Positions 42,962 to 52,197 are shown, counted from the stretch's first letter. The stretch: DNA of 64,000 bases from Alkalihalobacillus sp. LMS39 (GCF_022812285.1 NZ_CP093300.1:1612001-1676000); one strand, 5' to 3'. Made by a program: numbers and translations. The notes: a model not told the origin generated them from the letters alone.

Positions 42962-43897
42962 ATGAAGAAAACAGTCGGATTATTAGTTATGGCTTATGGG
43001 ACGCCAAGAAGTTTAGAAGAAATTGAACCGTATTACACACATATACGGCGTGGCAGAAAACCTTCTCCAGAAGCACTTCAAGATTTAACAGAGCGCTATG
43101 AAGCGATTGGTGGAATTAGTCCACTTGCTAAAATTACGGAAGAACAAGCTAACAAGCTCGCAGAAGAACTAAACAATCGCCATAGTGACTTCAACTTTAA
43201 AGTATATTTAGGATTAAAGCATATTGATCCTTTTATTGAAGATGCAGTACATCAAATGAAAGAAGATGGAATCGAAGAAGCGATTAGTATCGTTCTTGCT
43301 CCGCACTATTCCACTTTTAGTGTGAAGTCATATAACGGGCGAGCCGTTGAAGAATCAGAGAAAATTAACGGGCCGAGAATTTATACGATCGATAGCTGGT
43401 ATGATGAGCCAAAGTTTATTGATTATTGGACGACACAAGTTAATAAAACAATGGAACAAGTTGCTGACGTTGAAAAAACATGTGTTGTTTTTTCCGCGCA
43501 TAGCTTACCAGAGCGAATTATTTCAATGGGTGACCCGTACCCAGACCAATTACAAGAGACAGCAGATTTAATTGCTGAGAAAGCGAATATTACACATTAC
43601 ACGATTGGGTGGCAAAGTGCAGGAAATACACCAGACCCTTGGATTGGACCAGATGTTCAAGATTTAACTAGAGATTTGTATAATGAAAAAGGCTATACAG
43701 CTTTTGTTTATTGCCCAGTTGGTTTTGTCGCAGACCATTTAGAAGTATTATATGACAATGATTATGAGTGTAAAGTCGTAACTGATGAACTAGGAATCAA
43801 TTATTTCAGACCTGAGATGCCCAATGCCAAACCTGAGTTTATTGACTGCTTAGCAACTGTTGTGGATAAGCAAGTTGAGAAAGTCCGAGGAAACTAG
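42962..43897 (+). CDS. hemH: Coproporphyrin/protoporphyrin ferrochelatase HemH
   Basis: A 311-residue ferrochelatase that inserts iron into the porphyrin, in Firmicutes into coproporphyrin [15 protein letters not shown] contains the metal His (about residue 182), and [16 protein letters not shown] the second-site Glu. It has no [2Fe-2S] tail, as in B. subtilis (310 residues). ATG 42962 is 8 bases after GAGG. It is 1 base from hemY, so the three haem genes are one operon. Confidence 0.97.
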   Translation: MKKTVGLLVMAYGTPRSLEEIEPYYTHIRRGRKPSPEALQDLTERYEAIGGISPLAKITEEQANKLAEELNNRHSDFNFKVYLGLKHIDPFIEDAVHQMKEDGIEEAISIVLAPHYSTFSVKSYNGRAVEESEKINGPRIYTIDSWYDEPKFIDYWTTQVNKTMEQVADVEKTCVVFSAHSLPERIISMGDPYPDQLQETADLIAEKANITHYTIGWQSAGNTPDPWIGPDVQDLTRDLYNEKGYTAFVYCPVGFVADHLEVLYDNDYECKVVTDELGINYFRPEMPNAKPEFIDCLATVVDKQVEKVRGN

Positions 43898-43898
43898 A

Positions 43899-45305
43899 GT
43901 GAATGGAGAAAAAAAACGGGTTGCCATTATTGGTGGAGGGATTACAGGTTTAACGGTCGCGTTTTATTTACAAAAAGAAATGGAAGCGAAAGGCTTACCG
44001 ATAGAATATAAGTTATATGAATCATCTGAACGATTAGGTGGAAAAATTCAAACCGATTATACAGATGGATTTGTGATTGAAAAAGGACCTGATTCTTTTT
44101 TAGAACGGAAACAAAGTGCAGCTCGACTCGCGAAAGCAGTCGGGCTTGAAAAAGAATTGCTTAACAATGATACGGGGCAGGCTTATATTCTTAAAGAGAA
44201 AAAACTTTTCCCTGTTCCTGGTGGCTCTGTCATGGGCATTCCAACTGAACTTACACCATTTGCAACAACAACTCTTTTTAGCCCGATAGGAAAGGTGAGA
44301 GCAGCGGCTGATCTGATTTTACCGAGAAGAAGCAATGCAACAGAGGACCAGTCATTAGGGACGTTTTTTCGGCATCGATTAGGAGATGAGGTTGTCGATT
44401 ATCTCATTGAACCACTCCTTTCCGGAATTTACGCTGGAGATATTGATAAATTAAGCTTAATGGCAACATTTCCACAGTTTCATCAAGTCGAACAAAAGTA
44501 TCGTAGTTTAATTTTAGGGATGAAAAAGGGCAAAACGAAACAACCGAATACAGGAAAAAAGGCGGGCATGTTTTTGTCTCTTAAAGGTGGCTTGCAATCA
44601 TTAGTGGATGCGATTGAATACCATTTAAAAACAGATGCGGTCGAAAAAAATACATCGGTCCAACATCTTAAGAAAAATGACAATGACACATACGACTTAC
44701 AATTAGCAGACGGTAGAACAGAAACATTTGATTATGTTGTACTTACGACACCACATCAAGTTTCGCTTTCCCTGTTGTCCCAATACAATGTGATGGATAG
44801 CTTTGAAGATATGCCATCTACATCTGTAGCCACTGTCGCGATGGCGTTCCCAGAATCAGCGATAAAGGAAGATTTGGATGGAACAGGCTTTGTCGTTTCT
44901 AAAAAAGGAGACTACGACATTACCGCCTGTACTTGGACCCATAAAAAATGGAGACATACAGCACCAGAAGGGTACGCCTTACTCCGTTGTTATGTGGGTC
45001 GATTTGGAGACGAAGCGATCGTATTTGAACAGGACGATGAGATAGTAAAGAAAGTCCTACGAGATTTAACCTCGATTATTAAAGTCGAAGGTGAACCATT
45101 GTTTTATCAAATTACGAGATGGGAAAATGCAATGCCACAATATATTGTCGGTCATAAAGAAAGAGTGGAGAAAGCCAAAAAAGCAGTGCAAGAAACATTG
45201 CCAGGTGTTGTGATAACAGGAGCCTCTTATGAAGGACTAGGTATTCCTGATTGTATTGATCAAGGAGAAGCCGTAGTCCGCGATCTTGTCGCTCGTTTCA
45301 CATAA
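43899..45305 (+). CDS. hemY: Coproporphyrinogen III oxidase HemY (CgoX)
   Basis: A 468-residue FAD enzyme. The dinucleotide fold is at the start (VAIIGGGITGLTVAFYL), GGKIQTDY binds substrate or FAD, and GLGIPDCIDQGE closes the C-terminal FAD site. In Firmicutes HemY oxidises coproporphyrinogen III to coproporphyrin III; HemH then inserts iron and HemQ, not in this window, decarboxylates to haem. The start is GTG 43899, 7 bases after GAGGA inside the end of hemH; the open frame upstream to 43860 lies within hemH. Confidence 0.95.
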   Translation: MNGEKKRVAIIGGGITGLTVAFYLQKEMEAKGLPIEYKLYESSERLGGKIQTDYTDGFVIEKGPDSFLERKQSAARLAKAVGLEKELLNNDTGQAYILKEKKLFPVPGGSVMGIPTELTPFATTTLFSPIGKVRAAADLILPRRSNATEDQSLGTFFRHRLGDEVVDYLIEPLLSGIYAGDIDKLSLMATFPQFHQVEQKYRSLILGMKKGKTKQPNTGKKAGMFLSLKGGLQSLVDAIEYHLKTDAVEKNTSVQHLKKNDNDTYDLQLADGRTETFDYVVLTTPHQVSLSLLSQYNVMDSFEDMPSTSVATVAMAFPESAIKEDLDGTGFVVSKKGDYDITACTWTHKKWRHTAPEGYALLRCYVGRFGDEAIVFEQDDEIVKKVLRDLTSIIKVEGEPLFYQITRWENAMPQYIVGHKERVEKAKKAVQETLPGVVITGASYEGLGIPDCIDQGEAVVRDLVARFT

Positions 45306-45306
45306 G

Positions 45307-45362
45307 AAAAAACTGACCTCAAAACTGTTGGAATGATGAACAGTGGGGTCAGTTTTATTGTT
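45307..45362 (+). terminator. Terminator after hemY
   Basis: AAAACTGACC(T)C pairs with GGGGTCAGTTTT around a longer interrupted loop (AACTGTT..AACAGT). Confidence 0.8.
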
Positions 45363-45376
45363 ATGTATTTCCGTTT

Positions 45377-45554
45377 CGGACATTTATTCCGCTATTTCAT
45401 GAAAACTCTGCCTTTTTTTATTGCTATCGGACATATGTTCCGCTATTTCACAAATCTAGTCTGGAAACTAGCCCATTTTCCAAAAGTAACGGAACGGATG
45501 TCCGATAGCATTTATAAATACGCTATTTAGATAAAAAAACGGAACAAATGTCCG
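45377..45554. repeat. Four-site palindromic intergenic array E
   Basis: Forward sites 45377-45391 and 45428-45442, inverted sites 45490-45504 and 45540-45554; steps 51, 62 and 50 bp. It lies between convergent hemY and the ABC importer genes. Confidence 0.88.
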
Positions 45555-45573
45555 TTATAGCTGAGAATACGAA

Positions 45574-45610
45574 AAAAAGCTGTCGACAGAAAAGAACGAC
45601 AGCTTTTTTA
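45574..45610. terminator. Terminator after the ABC importer operon
   Basis: AAAAAAGCTGTCG and CGACAGCTTTTTT flank an 11-base loop; usable on both strands. Confidence 0.9.
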
Positions 45611-45620
45611 ATCTCGTTTT

Positions 45621-46628
45621 TTATTTGTTTAATAATGCATCTAATCTAGATGTATCAACAAAGCCATCTAAATTCGGATCATCTTTAATGAATTGTAAGT
45701 CATATGAAGCATCTGCCCATGCTTGAAGAGCGTCAGCATGTGTTTCTGTTGTCACAGCCATACGTTGCCATGCATTTGTTAACACAGAGTCTGGCAGGCG
45801 TTGTTGTGTTAAGTTGTATAAGGCATCATTAATCGTTTGTAACGTATCTTCTTCATTGTTTTGTGCATATTCAACAGACTGGATATGTCCTTTTAATACT
45901 GCATCGACAATGTCAGGGTTGTTTTCAACAAATTCTTTTGTTGATACTAATACAACACTCGCTAATCTTTCGCCTAGAAACACATCGTTCCACTCTGTTA
46001 CGACTTTCGCGCCTAATTCTTCTACTAAATACGTTCCCCATGGTTCTGGAGCCGCAGTAGCGTCAATTTGGCCTTGTTCAAACATGACAACCATATTGGC
46101 AGGGGCTACACGTGGTTGGTGCTCTACCGTACCGCCAACACGGTTAGATTCGAGACCTAATTCTTTTAACATTGCTTCTAACTGAACATTGTGAGTACAT
46201 CCATTTCCAGGTGTACAAAAAGATTTGCCATCAAAGTCTGCTAATTCTTCAATCCCAGAACCGTCACGCGCAACGATAAGAGTGGCACCATTGGCAGCTG
46301 CACTTAAGATGACAACATCGCCACCACGTAAATAATAGTTAATCGCAGGGCCAGGACCAACATAACCAATATCTAATGTTCCCGCATCTAATGCTTCAAT
46401 AAAGTCGTTTCCATTTGGAAAGTCAATATATGTTGCTTCGACTTCACCTAGTTCATCATCAAAAAAGCCTTTTTCTTTTCCTACAATCCCAGCAGCATGG
46501 TCAAGATTTGGAAAATAACCGATATTTACAGAGTCTTTCCCAGCCTCTGAACTACCAGTTGAACCAGTGCCACAAGCTGTTAACAATCCGACAAACGCAA
46601 TCGCTAAAATAAGTAATCCTTTTTTCAT
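45621..46628 (-). CDS. Substrate-binding lipoprotein, SsuA/TauA/NrtA family
   Basis: A 335-residue lipoprotein (lipobox FVGLLTAC, Cys about residue 19) of the periplasmic-binding class for sulfonates, taurine, nitrate or related small anions. Family features are VNIGYFPNLDHA near the start, GTLDIGYVGPGPAINYYLRG, and the ligand pocket region PANMVVMFEQGQIDATAAPEPW. A CTPGNGC pair (residues about 138-144) may form a disulfide. ATG 46628 is 8 bases after GGGGGAAA. It is the last gene of the operon. No desulfonating oxygenase or nitrate reductase is next to it, so the ligand is open. Confidence 0.88.
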   Translation of the reverse strand: MKKGLLILAIAFVGLLTACGTGSTGSSEAGKDSVNIGYFPNLDHAAGIVGKEKGFFDDELGEVEATYIDFPNGNDFIEALDAGTLDIGYVGPGPAINYYLRGGDVVILSAAANGATLIVARDGSGIEELADFDGKSFCTPGNGCTHNVQLEAMLKELGLESNRVGGTVEHQPRVAPANMVVMFEQGQIDATAAPEPWGTYLVEELGAKVVTEWNDVFLGERLASVVLVSTKEFVENNPDIVDAVLKGHIQSVEYAQNNEEDTLQTINDALYNLTQQRLPDSVLTNAWQRMAVTTETHADALQAWADASYDLQFIKDDPNLDGFVDTSRLDALLNK

Positions 46629-46643
46629 GTTTGTTTCCCCCAA

Positions 46644-47417
46644 TTATGATGTTTTTGATAATCCCCAGCGAGTAAGGATTCGTTTTTCAATTTTATTAAA
46701 CAGTAAATATTCTACAGTTAAACCGATAATGGCGATAATGACCATAATGGCGATAACTAAATCCATATTAAACATATCTTTTGCATTAAGAAGAGTTCGC
46801 CCTAAGCCACCTGTACCTAACAGCTCCCCAGCCATTAACGCTCGCCAGCCAAAAGCCCAAGCAAGTCTTGCTCCAGTTAGGGCGGAAGGAATAGAGGCGG
46901 GAATCATCACTTTCCAAACGAGTTCGGACCGTTTATAGCCCATCGTTCTCGCCGCTTTAATTAATATCGGCTGAACATTTTTTATGCCCATTCGCATATT
47001 TAATGTCATGGCCCATGTTCCGCCAAGCAACACGATAAAAATAATCGCCATATCACTTCCAGCAAAAAACATTAAAGCAATGGGCAACCATACAATACTC
47101 GGAACAGATTGCAAGGCGATGACGAGTGAGCCAAGAGTTTCATCAGCTAGTTTCGAGCGGGCGAGCAAAATCCCTAGTGCAGAGCCGATTAAAATGGCGA
47201 CAGTAAAGCCAATCGCAATTCGTTGAATACTCGTTGTTAAAGCGTGTAATAGAATACCAGTTTCAAAGAATCCACGGTATAATTGAACGACTGTACCAGT
47301 TGGAGATGGGAACATCATGACAGAGAAAAACTGGTACGATAAATTTAGTCTATATGTGATCTCCCAAATCGCGATTAGAGCTATAAAGAAGAGCAGCCTT
47401 CTTAGTATTGTAGTCAT
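46644..47417 (-). CDS. ABC importer permease, SsuC/TauC family
   Basis: A 257-residue permease with about six membrane segments and the cytoplasmic coupling loop of the family (KAARTMGYKRSELVWKVMIPASIPSALTGARLAWAFGWRALMAGELL, EAA motif about residues 165-185). ATG 47417 is preceded by GAGGGAGGAAAT. Its first 68 bases overlap the end of the ATPase gene, in another frame, so the pair is tightly coupled. Confidence 0.92.
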   Translation of the reverse strand: MTTILRRLLFFIALIAIWEITYRLNLSYQFFSVMMFPSPTGTVVQLYRGFFETGILLHALTTSIQRIAIGFTVAILIGSALGILLARSKLADETLGSLVIALQSVPSIVWLPIALMFFAGSDMAIIFIVLLGGTWAMTLNMRMGIKNVQPILIKAARTMGYKRSELVWKVMIPASIPSALTGARLAWAFGWRALMAGELLGTGGLGRTLLNAKDMFNMDLVIAIMVIIAIIGLTVEYLLFNKIEKRILTRWGLSKTS

Positions 47418-48195
47418 CGCCCATTTCCTCCCTCATTACTTTCTCAATCTCTCCGGCAAGTTGTTCCATGATTTTTTCTTCTAGCTCAAGAAACTCCGGG
47501 CTTGATTGTTTTCTTGGTCGAGGCAAGTCAACTGGGAAAATATTAATAATGCCTCCAGGTCTTGTTCCCATTAAGACAATTCTGTCTGATAGAAGAATAG
47601 ATTCACGAATATTATGTGTAACGAAAAGAATTGTTTTTCCTGTTGTTTCCCAAATGTATTGAACCTCTTTATGAAGCATTGTTCGTGTTTGTTCATCAAG
47701 GGCACCAAATGGTTCATCCATTAATAAAATTTCTGGGTCCATGGCGAGTGCTCGGGCAATCGATACACGTTGTTTCATTCCTCCTGATAGTTCATGAGGG
47801 TAAGAGTTTATAAATTTACTGAGATGAACAAGTTTTAAGTACTCAATCGCTTTTTCTTTCGCATCTTTCTTATTCATTTTCTTTTTTAAGGAAAACATAA
47901 CGTTTTCTAATACGCTTAACCAAGGCATTAAAGCTGCTTCTTGGAATACGACACCACGATCTGAACCGGGTTCTTTCACTTCCTTGTCTCCAACTAATAC
48001 AACACCTTCAGAAGCATCTTCTAACCCAGCGACAATATTAAGTAAAGTTGATTTTCCACAACCTGATGGTCCTAATAGTGAAACAAACTCACCTGGTTTT
48101 ACATCGAGGGAAATGTTTTCGAAAACGGTATATTCTGTTTTTTCTTCTTTATTTAAAAATGTTTTGCTTACATTTTTTATTTGCACTCCAGCCAT
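47350..48195 (-). CDS. ABC importer ATPase, SsuB/TauB family
   Basis: A 281-residue ABC ATPase: Walker A LLGPSGCGKSTLLN, signature ELSGGMKQRVSIARALA, Walker B EILLMDEPFGALDEQTR and a H-switch in ILFVTHNIRESILLSDRI. The C-terminal 25 or so residues extend over the permease start. ATG 48195 follows GGGGGGAAACCG; the frame is open further up to 48258 but without a ribosome site. First gene of the operon, behind the strong promoter at 48264-48292. Confidence 0.93.
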   Translation of the reverse strand: MAGVQIKNVSKTFLNKEEKTEYTVFENISLDVKPGEFVSLLGPSGCGKSTLLNIVAGLEDASEGVVLVGDKEVKEPGSDRGVVFQEAALMPWLSVLENVMFSLKKKMNKKDAKEKAIEYLKLVHLSKFINSYPHELSGGMKQRVSIARALAMDPEILLMDEPFGALDEQTRTMLHKEVQYIWETTGKTILFVTHNIRESILLSDRIVLMGTRPGGIINIFPVDLPRPRKQSSPEFLELEEKIMEQLAGEIEKVMREEMGDDYNTKKAALLYSSNRDLGDHI

Positions 48196-48263
48196 CGGTT
48201 TCCCCCCTAGCTTTCCAATATATAGTATAAATCTTATCTTTTTAGTCGGTTTTGTCATTTGTT

Positions 48264-48292
48264 AGTATATGATCGCATCAAAAGTCTGTCAA
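48264..48292 (-). promoter_or_regulatory. Sigma-A promoter of the ABC importer operon
   Basis: On the minus strand TTGACA (48292-48287), 17-base spacer and TATACT (48269-48264): one mismatch from full consensus. About 70 bases of leader precede the ATPase start. Confidence 0.8.
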
Positions 48293-48313
48293 TAAAAAAC
48301 TCTAGAAAAGAAG

Positions 48314-48345
48314 TTCCCAAACGCCCAAGTTTTAGCGTTTGGGAT
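48314..48345 (-). terminator. Possible terminator after the Gln-rich protein gene
   Basis: CCCAAACGC and GCGTTTGGG form a stem downstream of the minus-strand gene, but the T-run is weak (CTTCTTTT). Confidence 0.5.
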
Positions 48346-48351
48346 GAAACA

Positions 48352-48603
48352 TTATATTTCTTGATTTAAAGTTTGTTCGATTTCATGTTGAAGTTGTGAT
48401 ACTTGTTGGCGTGCAGTTTGAATTTGTTGTTGTTCCATTGTTGACGCTGTCACGTAAGCATTCAATAGCTCGATATCTGCTTGAATTAGCTTTTGTTTGG
48501 CTTCCGTTAATTGTTGTGGGTTTTGTTGTGCTTCTAATATGGCTTGGTGTGATACTTGAACCGCTTGTTGGGCGTGTTGAAGCGATTGATTTTTCATTGT
48601 CAT
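48352..48603 (-). CDS. Small Gln/Ala-rich helical protein (possibly DUF3813-like)
   Basis: An 83-residue, very Gln-rich helical protein with two coiled-coil stretches (AQQAVQVSHQAILEAQQNPQQLTEAKQKL and STMEQQQIQTARQQVSQLQHEIEQ). The A-x-x-A-V...ASTMEQQQ pattern recalls the DUF3813 family but I am not sure. ATG 48603 is 9 bases after AAGGAGG; ATG 48609 would be too close to it. It is divergent from spo0B, where B. subtilis has rplU-ysxB-rpmA. Confidence 0.65.
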   Translation of the reverse strand: MTMKNQSLQHAQQAVQVSHQAILEAQQNPQQLTEAKQKLIQADIELLNAYVTASTMEQQQIQTARQQVSQLQHEIEQTLNQEI

Positions 48604-48845
48604 AAACATACTCCTCCTTAGGATTAGAAATGATTTATTTAGTGTTTCCTATCATTTAGTTATCATGTATCATCCTGTTTAAGATTGGAATATACGGGGA
48701 CCATTGTATAAGATGAGATTAAAGTGAAATTCAAGGAATGTTTGATTTTTTTTTAATAAGCCATAATTAAAATGACATCTTTTGTTTTGATTGTGTTAAG
48801 ATAGGACATGTAAATTTTGCTAAATAATCATGTAGGAGTGCTAGT

Positions 48846-49388
48846 ATGACGAAGAAATGGGATGTTGTAGATTTATTGCGCCATTCTCGTCACGATTGGT
48901 TGAATGTCATTCAATTAATTAAGGGGAATATCGCATTACATCGACTTGAGCGTGTTGATGAAATTATCGATGAAATTATTCAAAAGGCGCAGAATGAGAG
49001 CAAATTAAGTGATCTTAAAATTCCTGCGTTAGCTAGCGAATTATTAACGATAAATTGGGAAAACCATTTATATGAAATAGAGCTTGAAGTAATCGGAGAC
49101 GTCCAAGATTTATCTGCATATGAACAGTCACTGCAAGTTTGGTGTAAAAATTTTTTTTCCTTATTAGACGACGTATGTAGCAATAGTTGCGAGAATCAAT
49201 TATTACTGACGTTTTATTTAGTAGAAGATGACTTGAGTGTTTCTTTTGATTTTCAAGGGGAGATTCAAAATCAAGCCATCATAAAAGATTGGATAAGAGC
49301 AAACGACAAGACTGGAACGAACATGACCATAAAGGAATTTGTAGTTAATTCGGAAGAAGTATTACTTACGTTAGCTCTTGTGAAGTAA
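48846..49388 (+). CDS. spo0B: Sporulation phosphotransferase Spo0B
   Basis: A 180-residue protein that passes phosphate from Spo0F to Spo0A in the sporulation phosphorelay. The four-helix-bundle H-box is at the start: LLRHSRHDWLNVIQLIKGN, with phosphorylated His at residue 16 (His30 in B. subtilis, whose protein is about 12 residues longer at the N-terminus). The C-terminal half is a degenerate kinase ATPase domain. It is 15 bases before obg, as in B. subtilis, and both share a transcript. TAGGAGTG precedes ATG. Confidence 0.93.
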   Translation: MTKKWDVVDLLRHSRHDWLNVIQLIKGNIALHRLERVDEIIDEIIQKAQNESKLSDLKIPALASELLTINWENHLYEIELEVIGDVQDLSAYEQSLQVWCKNFFSLLDDVCSNSCENQLLLTFYLVEDDLSVSFDFQGEIQNQAIIKDWIRANDKTGTNMTIKEFVVNSEEVLLTLALVK

Positions 49389-49403
49389 AATAGAGGTGAA
49401 GGA

Positions 49404-50687
49404 ATGTTTATTGATAAGGTAAAGGTATTTGTTAAAGGTGGCGATGGAGGCAACGGGATGGTTGCTTATCGCAGAGAGAAATATGTTCCTAAAGGTGGAC
49501 CAGCTGGCGGAGATGGTGGGAAAGGAGCCGATGTTGTCTTTGAAGTTGACGAAGGTTTAAGAACCTTAATGGATTTTCGGTACCAACGTCATTTTAAAGC
49601 TTCTCGAGGTGAACATGGACGTCCGAAAAATCAGCATGGTAAAAATGCAGACCCGATGATTGTTCGCGTTCCTCCAGGGACTACGGTCATTGATGAAGAA
49701 ACAAAAGGAACGATTGCAGATTTAACTGTCCATGGCCAGCAAGCTGTTATTGCGAAAGGTGGCCGTGGGGGTCGTGGGAATTCCCGCTTTGCTACAGCGA
49801 CAAATCCAGCACCAGAAATTGCTGAAAATGGAGAACCTGGTATAGAAAGAGAAGTTGTGCTTGAGTTAAAAGTGTTAGCTGATGTTGGGTTAGTCGGATT
49901 TCCGAGTGTTGGAAAATCAACATTGCTTTCAGTTGTAACTTCAGCAAAGCCGAAAATTGCGGATTATCATTTTACGACGATTACACCGAATCTAGGTGTT
50001 GTTGAAACAGATGATGGACGTAGCTTTGTTATGGCAGACCTCCCTGGTTTAATTGAAGGGGCCCATCAAGGAGTAGGGCTTGGCCATCAATTTCTGCGTC
50101 ACATTGAAAGAACACGAGTCATCGTTCATGTCATTGATATGTCGGCTTTAGAAGGAAGAGACCCATACGATGATTTTGTTAAAATTAATGATGAGTTAAA
50201 GCAGTATAATTTAAGATTATTAGAGCGTCCGCAAATTATTGTCGCAAATAAAATGGACATGCCAGAGGCAGAAGAACACTTAAAGCAATTTAAAGAAAAG
50301 CTAACAGAAGACTTACCGATTTTTCCAATCTCAGCAGTAACAAGACAAGGACTTCGTCAATTGCTATTAGCTGTAGCGGATAAAATTGAAGTGACTCCTG
50401 AATTTCCGTTATATGAAAAAGAGGAGTTACAAACAAGAGTGGTTTATCGCCATGAAAAACAAGAGGATCCATTTATCATAACAAGAGATGATGACGGTGC
50501 TTTTGTTATTTCTGGGGAACAGATTGAAAAGTTATTTAAAATGACCGACATTACACGTGATGAGTCGATTAAACGGTTTTCAAGACAGTTACGCGGAATG
50601 GGTGTCGACGATAAACTTCGTGAGCGTGGTGCGAAAGACGGAGATATTGTACGATTATTAGAATTTGAATTCGAATTTATTGAGTAA
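49404..50687 (+). CDS. obg: Essential GTPase Obg (CgtA)
   Basis: A 427-residue GTPase involved in 50S ribosome assembly, stress response and sporulation. The Gly-rich Obg fold covers residues 1-158 ([23 protein letters not shown]). The G domain has G1 [10 protein letters not shown] (about 165-174), the switch [11 protein letters not shown] and NKMD for guanine. A C-terminal OCT domain (about 345-427) follows. It is cotranscribed with spo0B. AGAGGTGAAGGA precedes ATG. Length is standard (428 in B. subtilis). Confidence 0.97.
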   Translation: MFIDKVKVFVKGGDGGNGMVAYRREKYVPKGGPAGGDGGKGADVVFEVDEGLRTLMDFRYQRHFKASRGEHGRPKNQHGKNADPMIVRVPPGTTVIDEETKGTIADLTVHGQQAVIAKGGRGGRGNSRFATATNPAPEIAENGEPGIEREVVLELKVLADVGLVGFPSVGKSTLLSVVTSAKPKIADYHFTTITPNLGVVETDDGRSFVMADLPGLIEGAHQGVGLGHQFLRHIERTRVIVHVIDMSALEGRDPYDDFVKINDELKQYNLRLLERPQIIVANKMDMPEAEEHLKQFKEKLTEDLPIFPISAVTRQGLRQLLLAVADKIEVTPEFPLYEKEELQTRVVYRHEKQEDPFIITRDDDGAFVISGEQIEKLFKMTDITRDESIKRFSRQLRGMGVDDKLRERGAKDGDIVRLLEFEFEFIE

Positions 50688-50691
50688 TGAA

Positions 50692-50731
50692 AGAATAAAC
50701 TGCCTATTGTAGGTAGTTTATTCTTTTTTCC
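50692..50731 (+). terminator. Terminator after obg
   Basis: AGAATAAACTGCCTA pairs with TAGGTAGTTTATTCT across three bases, then T-run. Confidence 0.93.
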
Positions 50732-50764
50732 TTCAAAATGGACTTTCCAAATCGATAAAAAATA

Positions 50765-50793
50765 TTGTCAAAAAGTTCTAACAAATTTATAAT
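50765..50793 (+). promoter_or_regulatory. Sigma-A promoter of pheB-pheA
   Basis: TTGTCA (50765-50770), exactly 17 bases, TATAAT (50788-50793). 40 bases upstream of pheB. Confidence 0.78.
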
Positions 50794-50833
50794 GATATAA
50801 TAGCTTTTTTAGAAACAATGCGGTGGTGAGCGT

Positions 50834-51283
50834 ATGTCAGAGGAATTGGATAAGTTTTATCTTGTTAGAGAAGATATGTTATCAGAAGCAATGGTGAAAA
50901 CGTTAGAGGCAAAAGCGATGCTTCAGTCTGGAAAGGCGAAAAAAATTAGTGAAGCTGTTCATGCTGTAGGTATCAGTCGAAGTGCTTATTATAAATACAA
51001 AGACGGTATTTTTCCTTTTCATAGTATTGTTAAAGAACAAATTATTACGCTTTCCATCCATTTAGAGGACAGGGCGGGTGCTTTGTCGCAATTATTAACA
51101 GTTGTAGCTCAAAGTAAAGCGAATGTATTAACAATTAACCAAACGATTCCGCTAAAAGGAAGTGCAAATATTACGTTATCCATCGATATTTCCCCACTAA
51201 CAGAGACAGTGAGTATTTTTGTACAAAAAATAAATGAGCTTGATGCGGTTGAGAAAGTGGAGATTATTGGTTCAGGAGTTTAA
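50834..51283 (+). CDS. pheB: ACT-domain protein PheB
   Basis: A 149-residue protein: a helix-turn-helix-like N-terminal half (AVGISRSAYYKYKDGIFPF) and a C-terminal ACT domain (about 70-145; SIHLEDRAGALSQLLTVVAQSKANVLTINQ) that probably binds phenylalanine. It is the partner gene of pheA in B. subtilis and may regulate aromatic amino acid synthesis. The function is unproved. GGTGGTGAG upstream of ATG. Confidence 0.93.
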   Translation: MSEELDKFYLVREDMLSEAMVKTLEAKAMLQSGKAKKISEAVHAVGISRSAYYKYKDGIFPFHSIVKEQIITLSIHLEDRAGALSQLLTVVAQSKANVLTINQTIPLKGSANITLSIDISPLTETVSIFVQKINELDAVEKVEIIGSGV

Positions 51284-51304
51284 AGAGAAAGGGATGGAGT
51301 GAGG

Positions 51305-52177
51305 ATGAGAACGATTGGCTATTTAGGACCAAAAGGAACGTTCACAGAAATGGCTGTGCAAGCTTTGTTTCCGAAAGAGAAGGCCGTCTCTTATACAACA
51401 ATTCCAAATTGTATGGACGCTGTTTCAAACGATTCGGTTGATATTGCCGTTGTCCCTCTAGAAAATGCGATTGAGGGGTCAGTAAATGTAACGTTGGATT
51501 ATATTATTCATAAACATACATTGCCGATTGTTGGAGAAATCATTGTTCCCATTGAGCAACAACTGTTAGTAAACAATCAAAATAAAGAAGAGTGGAGTGC
51601 TGTAGAAGCGATATACTCCCACCCTCATGCGATTGCTCAATGTCATGATTTTTTACGCAATGTTCTTCCAAATGCGAGAATTCAGTATATGAATTCAACA
51701 GGGGCAGCAGCACAATATGTGAATGAACACCCAGAGGAAAAAGCAGCAGCGATTGCGAACGAGTTGGCGGCTAACGTGTATGACCTTTCAATTGTGGAAC
51801 GAAATATTCATGATTACGGGAATAATCGAACAAGGTTTGTTTTACTAGCAAAAGAAACAGAAAAGCTGTCATCACCATTATATGTAGGAGATAAAACAAC
51901 GATGATGTTTACGCTCCCTACTGATTTTTCTGGGGCGCTTCATCAAGTATTATCTGCCTTTGCCTGGAGAAAATTAAACTTATCGAAAATAGAATCTCGT
52001 CCAATGAAAACAGGCTTAGGAAATTATTATTTCGTTATTGATGTGGAGCATGTTTTGGATGACGTGCTAATCCCAGGTGTAATGGCAGAGTTGGAAGCAC
52101 TTGGTTGTGGGGTTCGCGTCTTAGGGAGTTATCCTTGTTATTCATTAAACAAAGAAAAAGACCCAGTTCCTAAATAA
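51305..52177 (+). CDS. pheA: Prephenate dehydratase PheA
   Basis: A 290-residue enzyme turning prephenate into phenylpyruvate, the last unique step before phenylalanine. IGYLGPKGTFTEMAVQ, NSTGAAAQYV and NRTRFVLLA (the TRF catalytic motif, about 175-180) form the active site. A C-terminal ACT domain (about 200-280) with ESRPMKTGLGNYYFVID gives feedback inhibition by phenylalanine. It is 21 bases after pheB. ATG 51305 has GGAG upstream; GTG 51299 is an alternative. Confidence 0.96.
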   Translation: MRTIGYLGPKGTFTEMAVQALFPKEKAVSYTTIPNCMDAVSNDSVDIAVVPLENAIEGSVNVTLDYIIHKHTLPIVGEIIVPIEQQLLVNNQNKEEWSAVEAIYSHPHAIAQCHDFLRNVLPNARIQYMNSTGAAAQYVNEHPEEKAAAIANELAANVYDLSIVERNIHDYGNNRTRFVLLAKETEKLSSPLYVGDKTTMMFTLPTDFSGALHQVLSAFAWRKLNLSKIESRPMKTGLGNYYFVIDVEHVLDDVLIPGVMAELEALGCGVRVLGSYPCYSLNKEKDPVPK

Positions 52178-52197
52178 ATGTTCTAGCAAACGCTAGA

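Noticed and set aside
45333-45530. 65-codon plus-strand ORF
   Set aside because: Covers array E and repeats the motif FRYF from the 15-bp sites; similar frames appear in other arrays only by sharing the sites.
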